Shown in pieces: positions 5,815-10,717 of a stretch of DNA of 10,717 nt (its first letter is position 1; each line of letters starts with the position of its first letter). The translations under genes were made by a program, and so were the position numbers. The stretch comes from DATMNI01 sp035570275 (lineage in GTDB: Bacteria; Acidobacteriota; Terriglobia; Bryobacterales; Bryobacteraceae), in NCBI GenBank assembly GCA_035570275.1, contig DATMNI010000115.1:1-10717 (forward strand), given 5' to 3'. Below the pieces are notes generated by a model that was not told the origin of the DNA, ran no database searches, and saw only the letters and a list, made by a program, of their open reading frames with translations.

Positions 5815-7818
5815 ATGTCCAGCACTTCGTTTTGCGCGACAGCCTTGCTTTCCTTTTTCTCTCTCTTAAGCCCTCTCGTAGCCGCGCCAGTGATCGCGCC
5901 CGGGGGGATCGTTAACGCCGCCAGTTTCGTCCAGGGACCGATCGTCGCCGGCAGCCTCGCCGCAATATTCGGCACTAGTCTGGCTGCCTCGGCCGGTACC
6001 TCGCCGGGTACTCCTTTGCCCACCACCTTGAATAACGTCTCGGTCACAATGAACGGAACCGCCGTTCCGCTCCTCTTCGTTTCGCCCTCGCAGATCAACG
6101 CCCAGGTTCCATGGAGCCTGGCGGGTTCGAGCCAGGTTCAGGTCGTCGTCACTAATGAAAACGGGTCCAGCCCGCCGGTCTCCGCGAGCCTCGCCGGCAT
6201 CGCTCCCGCCATCTTCACAGGTGATGGAAAGCAAGCTGTCGCTTACATCGCCGCCACGCGAACTTCCACCTTTAATCCCGGTCAGACTTCACGGATCGCC
6301 CGCCCTGGCGAGTACCTTCGTCTCTATGCCACGGGCCTGGGCGCGGTCGCCAATACCCCCGCCACCGGCGCCGCGCCTGACGCTACGTTAACGGTGGCAC
6401 CCATGCTATCCACAGCCGGCACTTCCCCTTCGGTCACCATCGGCGGCGTCACGGCTGTTGTTTCTTTCGCCGGTCTCGCGCCCCAGGGAATCAACCCGGA
6501 CTACGCCGGCGTTTACGAAGTGGATGTCCAGATTCCTCCGGCAGTTCGCGCCGGACCCGCCGTCCCGGTGATCCTTTCGAGCAGCGGAGTTTCTTCGAAC
6601 ACGGCCACCGTCGCGATCGATTCCACGGCCGCGCCTCTGCTCGCCAAATGGGTCCAACTCGGCCCGAACGGAGCCATCGCCCGCGCCATCACCAGCCAGC
6701 CCACATGCCCCTCGGTAAGCATTGACGGCCAAGCGCAGACCATGCAAGTGCGCTCGCAGCCGAGTCTGCCGTTCTATCCCGTCACCAGTTGCGAGATCGC
6801 GCTACCCGCCGCCACCACTTTCGCCACCCTCGACGAAGAAGCCCTGCCCTTGCCAAAGAAGGGCGATTACACGAACATCGTTGTGATCGGCGACACCGGC
6901 TGCCGCCTCGATACCTCTGGAACGCCCGCGGTCTACCAGGCTTGCAACGATCCCAACGCATGGCCGGTCAACAAAATCGCCGTCAACGCAGCGGCATCGG
7001 GCCCTGAGCTGATCGTGATGACCGGCGATTACCACTACCGCGAAGCTCCCTGCGCCGCCGGCAACGCCGGATGCGCCGGCAGCCCGTGGAATTACAACTG
7101 GGATGTCTGGTACGCCGATCTCTTCAGCCAGGTGCAGCCCGCATTCAATGCAGCCCCGATGTTCTTTATCCGGGGCAACCACGAGACCTGCGATCGCGCC
7201 GGCGATGGCTGGTTCCGCTATCTCGACCCCCGGCCCTTCCCGGCTGCCTGCCAGGCCTATACCGACCCATTCGCCGCCATAGCCGGATCGCTGCAGCTGA
7301 TCCATGTCGACTCAGCCGTGGCGGACGACAACAACCCGATCGCTGACCAGATCGCAGCCTACCAGTCTCAGTTCGACAAGGTTCGCCAGATGGCCACCGG
7401 CAACGCATGGCTGTTGACCCACCGCCCACTCTGGACCATCCGCGCAGGGAGCGCCACCAACGTAGTAATGCAGACCGCCAGCAACAACAGCCTGCCCGAC
7501 GGAATCCAGATGGTGCTCAGCGGCCACACGCACATCTTCCAGACCTACACTTTCGATCCCAAACACGCTCCGCAGATCGTTATCGGCAACGGCGGCGACG
7601 TTCTGAACGCAGTGGTCCCGGCCAGCACTCTGCTTGGGAAAACCACCGGGAGCGCCCAGATCGTTCAGGCCACTTCGCAAACCCACTACGGCTTCTCAAC
7701 CGTATCTTTGACCGGCCCCGGGACAAGCCCCGGCTGGACGATTGTGGACCGCGCCGTTGACGGTTCCGCGGCCACCACCTGCCAGGTGGCCAACAAAGCG
7801 GTGAGCTGCGATAAGTAA
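5815..7818 (+). CDS. Secreted TIGR03437 domain-purple acid phosphatase-like metallophosphoesterase fusion
   Basis: This 667-residue exported protein begins with a signal peptide (about residues 1-24, ending LVAA). Residues ~25-268 form a TIGR03437 domain, a module abundant in Solibacter: IVNAASF, IFGTSLA, NNVSVTMNGTAVPLLFVSPS, QINAQVPW and GVYEVDVQIP. Residues ~350-610 carry the full metal-ligand set of purple acid phosphatase-like metallophosphoesterases: GDTG (Asp360), GDYHY (Asp405, Tyr408), GNHE (Asn455, His456), LLTH (His536) and GHTH (His571, His573). The Tyr in GDxxY is the residue that distinguishes this subgroup. Many cysteines between motifs suggest disulphides in an extracytoplasmic enzyme that probably hydrolyses phosphate esters; the substrate is unknown. 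TIGR03437 is usually C-terminal, but here it is N-terminal. ATG 5815 directly precedes the signal peptide and lacks a Shine-Dalgarno. The gene appears intact. Confidence 0.85.
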   Translation: MSSTSFCATALLSFFSLLSPLVAAPVIAPGGIVNAASFVQGPIVAGSLAAIFGTSLAASAGTSPGTPLPTTLNNVSVTMNGTAVPLLFVSPSQINAQVPWSLAGSSQVQVVVTNENGSSPPVSASLAGIAPAIFTGDGKQAVAYIAATRTSTFNPGQTSRIARPGEYLRLYATGLGAVANTPATGAAPDATLTVAPMLSTAGTSPSVTIGGVTAVVSFAGLAPQGINPDYAGVYEVDVQIPPAVRAGPAVPVILSSSGVSSNTATVAIDSTAAPLLAKWVQLGPNGAIARAITSQPTCPSVSIDGQAQTMQVRSQPSLPFYPVTSCEIALPAATTFATLDEEALPLPKKGDYTNIVVIGDTGCRLDTSGTPAVYQACNDPNAWPVNKIAVNAAASGPELIVMTGDYHYREAPCAAGNAGCAGSPWNYNWDVWYADLFSQVQPAFNAAPMFFIRGNHETCDRAGDGWFRYLDPRPFPAACQAYTDPFAAIAGSLQLIHVDSAVADDNNPIADQIAAYQSQFDKVRQMATGNAWLLTHRPLWTIRAGSATNVVMQTASNNSLPDGIQMVLSGHTHIFQTYTFDPKHAPQIVIGNGGDVLNAVVPASTLLGKTTGSAQIVQATSQTHYGFSTVSLTGPGTSPGWTIVDRAVDGSAATTCQVANKAVSCDK

Positions 7819-7825
7819 GCCTGAT

Positions 7826-8121
7826 TGGCGGCCACGTGCAAACGGACAGGTTCCGTCACAGCGGGTCCGAAGCGCGCCAGCAGCCAGCCGTAACCGGCAT
7901 CTTCGTGGCGGGTGTCGACACCCTCGTCTGCCGCGTTTTCGCCCAGATCGTGCAGAAGGTGTCCGATATCGTGAAGCAGCGCCGCGGCCACCAGCGTGGG
8001 TGCACTTTTCGCTTGTGTTGCAAACCACGCAGCCTGCAGGGCAGGCTCCAACTGCGAGACAGGCTCGCCGAAAGTAGGCTTCACCGCCGCGTTTCCGCAT
8101 CAACCGGAAGACTGCGTCCGC
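7826..8121 (-). pseudogene. PhnZ-like HD-domain oxygenase, frameshifted and truncated
   Basis: PhnZ-type enzymes are two-iron HD-domain oxygenases that cleave phosphonates. On the minus strand, ADAVFRLMRKRGGEAYF (8121 down to about 8071) is followed, one frame over, by GEPVSQLEPALQAA, AALLHDIGHLLHDLGE, DTRHED and AVTEPVRLHVAA. One extra base near 8070 (TTTCGGCGAG in place of an expected TTTGGCGAG) breaks the frame between GGEAYF and GEPVSQL. The family motif is GEPVSQLEHALQ; here the metal-ligand His is Pro. After LHVAA, near 7826, the family sequence stops, so the last half with the final catalytic Asp is missing. The break lies within ten bases of the phosphatase stop at 7818. No start codon is evident. 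This is clearly non-functional. Confidence 0.7.
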
Positions 8122-8125
8122 TCGA

Positions 8126-8222
8126 GGCTCCGTCGGCTACCACTACCAGGGTGCGCGTGGGCACCCATCGTTGTACTTGGAACACCAGTTGGCGCGCCCA
8201 GTCGGTAAGAGACTTGCCCCAT
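8126..8222 (-). pseudogene. Internal fragment of an IS701/IS4-like transposase
   Basis: The minus strand reads WGKSLTDWARQLVFQVQRWV, then PTRTLVVVADGA. LTDWARQxxxQxxRWLPxRxLVVVADS is a conserved block of IS701/IS4-type DDE transposases around one catalytic aspartate. Only about 32 residues remain, wedged between the end of the MarC gene and the PhnZ-like fragment. No inverted repeats are seen. It may mark the site of old IS-mediated rearrangement that joined these genes. Confidence 0.5.
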
Positions 8223-8226
8223 TCCC

Positions 8227-8922
8227 TCAGCGCGGTCCGACGAAGATCGTTCGCAGAAGCGTACTCACCCCATTCCACATGATCTGCACCCCGATACACA
8301 AGAGAATGAACGATGATAAGCGAACGACAATATTCATGGCGGTCTCGCCTAAAATGCGGCCGATTGCTTCGGCAAAGCGATACACCAGATAGATGGTGAC
8401 CGCCAGGGCCGCGCATCCCAACAACGCTGCCACGGGCAGGGTCCAGCCGGCCTCGCTCCCAGGCTGCCGGTTGGCGCCCACCGCAATGGCTACGGAGATC
8501 GACCCTGGTCCCACGGTCAGAGGCATCGTCAATGGATAGAATGCCCGGCGGGACAGATACGAGGCTTTCGGCGGCTTCGGAGGATTTTCAGGCGCCCGAT
8601 CGTCATCATCCGCCCGATTCAACAGTTTCCATCCGGCTGCTACAAGGACGAGGCCGCCACCCACCTGAACCACCGGCAGCGAAATGCCGAAGAACGCCAG
8701 AATGTGTGTTCCGATCAGAACAGAGACCAGCAGGAGCGCAAAGCCGTACACGGCAATCTGGCGTGCCAGGACCGCCCGACTTGCTGTGGAGAGGTCTGTT
8801 GTGAGCGACAGAAAGATCGGCAGGTTTTCCGGAGAGTTGACAATTGGAAACAGCGCTCCGACGATGAGCAGCGAGGTTCGAACCAGTTCGGCAATCGATT
8901 GTTCCATGAGTGGCAGGCTCAT
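8227..8922 (-). CDS. MarC family integral membrane protein (UPF0056)
   Basis: This 231-residue inner-membrane protein has about six hydrophobic segments. Family marks include LLIVGALFPIVNSPENLPIF near the N-terminus (MarC proteins have FPIVNPLG-x-x-P-I-F) and PLTMPLTVGPGSISVAIAVG in the second half (consensus PL-x-x-P-x-x-x-GPG-x-I), followed by VTIYLVYRFAE and VVRLSSFILLCIGVQIMWNG. Some members are annotated NAAT-type transporters, but the substrate of most is unknown. I prefer ATG 8922 (MSLPLMEQ); ATG 8907 is an alternative and neither has a strong Shine-Dalgarno. The frame stays open upstream to 9213, but that part is not MarC-like and overlaps the divergent gene at 9091. A charged loop (NRADDDDRAPENPP) lies between segments. 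Length is normal for the family. Confidence 0.88.
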   Translation of the reverse strand: MSLPLMEQSIAELVRTSLLIVGALFPIVNSPENLPIFLSLTTDLSTASRAVLARQIAVYGFALLLVSVLIGTHILAFFGISLPVVQVGGGLVLVAAGWKLLNRADDDDRAPENPPKPPKASYLSRRAFYPLTMPLTVGPGSISVAIAVGANRQPGSEAGWTLPVAALLGCAALAVTIYLVYRFAEAIGRILGETAMNIVVRLSSFILLCIGVQIMWNGVSTLLRTIFVGPR

Positions 8923-9090
8923 GTAAGACGAGCGGCATGCCTGCAGGTTTTGTTTGTGCCACGGGGTAGAGCGTTCGGCGACAGCCTTTGGGGCAGTTGA
9001 GGGATTCCGGCGGCAGTTTCCGGCGTGATCGGCGCCGCCACCAACATTATCGGCTGCGAAAGGATCATATATATATAACGGAAATAGGTC
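8923..9090. promoter_or_regulatory. Divergent intergenic region between MarC and the Cys-rich gene
   Basis: 168 bp separate two divergent starts. Just before the rightward gene lies CATATATATATAACGG (9066-9081), a conspicuous AT tract in GC-rich DNA that could contain its -10. No clear -35 is visible. The ribosome site for the ATG at 9091 is weak (GGAAATAGG). Confidence 0.35.
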
Positions 9091-9399
9091 ATGAATAGCT
9101 TCACCATCTTCCGACGCTTCGTCCTGGCTTTCGGCCTGATGATTGTCACAGCCCTCGCGCTCCAGCAGGCGCGGCCGATCCCGCCCTTTGAAGGCGACGG
9201 CAATTCCGAGCATGCCGCGCAGCCGGCATGGTGCCAGAACTCAGACTCCGGCGGCTGCGCCCACAATTGCGATTGCCAGCCCAAGATGGGAGATCCGGAA
9301 TGTACAACCGGTGGCGGAGGCGGAGAAAGCTCGAAGTGCAGCGTGTACTGCCGGAAGAATGCCTGCAGGTGCAATCGTCATTGTGGTGACACCGAGTGA
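9091..9399 (+). CDS. Small secreted cysteine-rich protein, family unknown
   Basis: The 102-residue protein has a clear signal peptide: basic start (FRR), hydrophobic core FVLAFGLMIVTALAL and likely cleavage near residues 24-28. The mature part of about 75 residues contains ten cysteines (48, 56, 60, 62, 71, 83, 87, 92, 94, 98), spaced as CAHNCDC and CSVYCRKNACRCNRHC, with a five-glycine linker between two clusters. An even number of cysteines in an exported protein suggests several disulphides or a metal-binding knot, giving a compact stable fold. I do not recognise the family; a secreted toxin, inhibitor or adhesin are possibilities without direct support. It starts at ATG 9091 and ends at TGA 9397-9399. 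The frame is real-looking because the signal peptide and cysteine spacing would be unlikely by chance. Confidence 0.65.
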   Translation: MNSFTIFRRFVLAFGLMIVTALALQQARPIPPFEGDGNSEHAAQPAWCQNSDSGGCAHNCDCQPKMGDPECTTGGGGGESSKCSVYCRKNACRCNRHCGDTE

Positions 9400-9484
9400 T
9401 TTTACCCAGTCGCGTTTTGGCCGGAATAGGACCGATGTTGGGATCTGCAATGCGTGGGGGGCCGGGAATGTTCAAAGAGGAGTT
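9400..9484. other. Short spacer before patatin remnant
   Basis: 85 bp with no gene. GAGGAG at 9477-9482 just before ATG 9485 is a plausible former ribosome site of the patatin-like gene. Confidence 0.3.
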
Positions 9485-9712
9485 ATGTTGGCCGCACAAA
9501 AGACAGGCGGCTTATCGGCGGCGCTGCGACGGTTTCGGGACCCAAGGCCCAGGACTAACTGGCCGGCGGAGGTGGCTCCAGTTAGAATCGGGTTGGCACT
9601 GGGAGGCGGATTCGCCCGCGGCATTGCCCATGCGGCGTCCTGGAAGTCCTGGAGCGTCACCGCATTCCCATTCAGCTCCCGGCCTGAAAGTGCCTGCGGC
9701 TCCGTGCTGAGT
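9485..9712 (+). pseudogene. Patatin-like phospholipase, N-terminal fragment with frameshifts
   Basis: ATG 9485 begins MLAAQKTGGLSAALRRFRDP and reaches VRIGLALGGGFARGIAH, the classic patatin oxyanion-hole block (GGGxRG). One base is missing near 9632: the next family block, GVLEVLERHRIPI, is in another frame (9633-9673), then stops at TGA 9685-9687. The first frame resumes with ESACGSVLS (9686-9712), which looks like a damaged nucleophile elbow GTSAGSVLG with one extra codon (Cys). The catalytic aspartate region is absent. Intact patatin-like enzymes hydrolyse acyl esters of phospholipids and have about 300 residues, so this is a dead remnant. It ends just before the gene at 9734. Confidence 0.75.
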
Positions 9713-9733
9713 CCGGCGCACGGGGGGTTTGGT

Positions 9734-10069
9734 ATGTGGAAGAGAACGGCCCGTTTTTCAGCGATGCTGCTCCTCGTCGCGTTTCCATGCGTGTCACAAC
9801 TTGAGCTACGCTCCGTAACCGGCATTGTGACCGACAAGCGAGGCAACGCGCTAACGAGTGCGGTCGTGCAACTGGAGAATACTGGAACCCTATTTGTCAG
9901 GTCATGCCTGACTGGCAGCGATGGGCGCTACCGTTTTACTCACCTCTATGGCGATATGGACTATACCTTGAAGGCGAAGTACGGAGACCACTGGTCCAAA
10001 CCCAAAGCATTGAACAAATTCGATTCGTCCAGGCAACGCGAGGTCGATCTCGTCATACCAATCGAGTAA
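9734..10069 (+). CDS. Small secreted carboxypeptidase regulatory-like domain protein
   Basis: The 111-residue protein has a signal peptide (MWKRTARFSAMLLLVAFPCVSQ) and one CarboxypepD_reg-like beta-sandwich (PF13620 type): SVTGIVTDKRGNALTSAVVQ, LENTGTLFVRSCLTGSDGRY, FTHLYGDMDYTLKAKYGDHW and a closing strand EVDLVIPIE. Acidobacteria carry many such proteins, alone or as domains of TonB-dependent receptors; the role of the single-domain form is unknown. ATG 9734 follows a G-run (GGGGGG, 9722-9727) at suitable distance. The frame is open upstream to about 9143, but that portion is the patatin remnant and the shadow of the Cys-rich gene, so the short start is preferred. Confidence 0.78.
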   Translation: MWKRTARFSAMLLLVAFPCVSQLELRSVTGIVTDKRGNALTSAVVQLENTGTLFVRSCLTGSDGRYRFTHLYGDMDYTLKAKYGDHWSKPKALNKFDSSRQREVDLVIPIE

Positions 10070-10087
10070 CATTTCCCACGGCTGTCC

Positions 10088-10290
10088 CTACTGGCCGGCC
10101 TGCGCCTCCGAAATCTCACCCTCGCCCGCCGCGGATGGACGGAACTCGGTGATCGTCAGATAGCCGCGTCCTGACCGCTGCGTTTCGATGGCCATGCGCG
10201 TGATGCGGGCGCTGGCGTGGCCGTCCACCAGTTTGGTATCGCGAACAACCTCGATCCGGCGCCGTCGAACATTACGAACGTCGCCGGAGA
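10088..10290 (-). pseudogene. Possible 3' end of an unidentified gene
   Basis: The minus strand reads RRRIEVVRDTKLVDGHASAR, then ITRMAIETQRSGRGYLTITE, FRPSAAGEGEISEAQAGQ and a TAG at 10088-10090. Codon third positions are strongly G/C, as in the true genes here, suggesting former coding sequence. No start codon or ribosome site fits, and I cannot name the family. The plus strand also has an open frame here (10217-10480, Ala/Asn/Gln-rich), so the strand is not certain. Confidence 0.3.
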
Positions 10291-10391
10291 CACTCCCGAT
10301 GCACCGGTCAGCGGCGCTGCTGCGGCCGCTGCCGAGCGGGCGAACAACAGCGCCGCCCAGGCGAATCAACTGGGGCAGCAGAATCAGGCGA

Positions 10392-10562
10392 TTCCTCAAA
10401 CTGTTCGCGCAGTGCCTGGAAGGGCTGTCCCCGCAGCGCCGCGATGGCGCAGCCGAGGCTGTCCAGAATATTGCGCTTGAAGAGTCGCCGGATGTCGTTC
10501 GTCAGGTGCTCCGGCCGGGCGGCTGCGGCAAAGGCGGCGATTCGTTCGACCGCCGAGCGCAT
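10392..10562 (-). pseudogene. MmgE/PrpD family protein, N-terminal fragment
   Basis: MmgE/PrpD proteins include 2-methylcitrate dehydratase (PrpD) and related enzymes of about 450 residues. Here ATG 10562 follows AGGGGG (10567-10572) and reads MRSAVERIAAFAAAARPEHL, then TNDIRRLFKRNILDSLGCAI, AALRGQPFQALREQFEE. The block LDSLGCAIAAL is the family's typical N-terminal helix. After residue 57 (10392) no frame continues with the expected sequence, so about 85% of the protein is missing. The frame runs on to 10308 with low-complexity residues. Its good ribosome site and its start 64 bp after the upstream gene's stop suggest it was once the next gene of an operon with the gene at the right edge. 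Confidence 0.65.
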
Positions 10563-10626
10563 GTGTCCCCCTGCTGATGCGAGAGTGATTCCGCTATCAC
10601 TTGATTCATGGGGCGGCTGTCCTTGA

Positions 10627-10717
10627 TTAGATTCCGTCGTAGTGGGAATAACCACGTTCGGCCCAGTAGTCCTTTGGCTCTTCCGCGACATACGTGAGCC
10701 TGGTCATGGCCTTCACA
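10627..10717 (-). CDS. 3' end of an unidentified protein-coding gene (partial)
   Basis: The minus strand is open from the window edge and ends VKAMTRLTYVAEEPKDYWAE, then RGYSHYDGI and TAA at 10627-10629. Composition and codon use look genuine, but the 29 visible residues do not identify the family. It lies directly upstream of, and in the same direction as, the MmgE/PrpD fragment. Confidence 0.5.
   Translation of the reverse strand, partial: VKAMTRLTYVAEEPKDYWAERGYSHYDGI

Noticed and set aside
7696..8103. Second full protein in another minus-strand frame over the PhnZ fragment
   Set aside because: Only its first few residues (MRKRGGEAYF) are meaningful, as the part of the PhnZ-like gene before the frameshift; the rest is out of frame.
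8923..9213. N-terminal extension of the MarC protein
   Set aside because: The extra ~97 residues are charged and low in hydrophobic character, are unlike MarC, and overlap the divergent Cys-rich gene with its signal peptide.
9143..9733. One long 308-residue protein ending at 10069
   Set aside because: Its first part is a shadow of the Cys-rich gene, its middle is a frameshifted patatin fragment, and a signal peptide with its own start begins at 9734.
1..10717. CRISPR array or rRNA genes
   Set aside because: No regularly spaced repeat series and no rRNA-like conserved blocks were seen; the only repeated units are the paired 31-bp repeats and the IS-associated repeats.

Overview
The window looks like accessory DNA from a GC-rich acidobacterium, most likely of the Solibacter/Bryobacter type. 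The main evidence is the secreted protein at 5815-7818, whose first half is the Solibacterales-type repeat domain TIGR03437. The small secreted carboxypeptidase-regulatory-like protein at 9734-10069 and the integrase start at 5513 also fit that group. This assignment is from recalled family features, not a search.

Left part (1-3263). A secreted ricin-type lectin gene has been split by a complete ISKra4-type insertion sequence. The element spans 626-2690, has imperfect terminal inverted repeats and is flanked by a perfect 9-bp target duplication. Removing the element and one duplication restores one reading frame: a Shine-Dalgarno sequence, ATG at 611, a signal peptide and a three-repeat beta-trefoil lectin ending at 3263. 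An extended -10 promoter (540-548) and two strong inverted repeats lie upstream.

Middle part (3264-5814). A well-formed gene (3645-4424) encodes a protein resembling a divergent class III nucleotidyl cyclase domain. It is followed by apparent remnants of defence-type genes: the C-terminus of a DNA methyltransferase and the C-terminus of an FRG-domain protein. Next comes a fossil integration site: a 21-bp piece matching a tRNA-Ser 3' end, bracketed by two 31-bp direct repeats, then the first ~33 codons of an integrase. This looks like the edge of a decayed genomic island.

Right part (5815-10717). Intact genes are a TIGR03437-purple acid phosphatase-like fusion (+), a MarC-family membrane protein (-), a small secreted protein with ten cysteines (+) and a small carboxypeptidase-regulatory-like secreted protein (+). 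Between them lie broken pieces of unrelated genes: a PhnZ-like HD oxygenase, an IS701/IS4-like transposase, a patatin-like lipase and an MmgE/PrpD family protein. The right edge holds the 3' end of an unidentified minus-strand gene.

The window does not show a complete new multi-gene system. The strongest observations are the exactly reconstructable IS insertion, the orphan cyclase-like gene among defence-gene remnants, the tRNA-derived attachment site with its integrase stub, and the cysteine-rich secreted protein.
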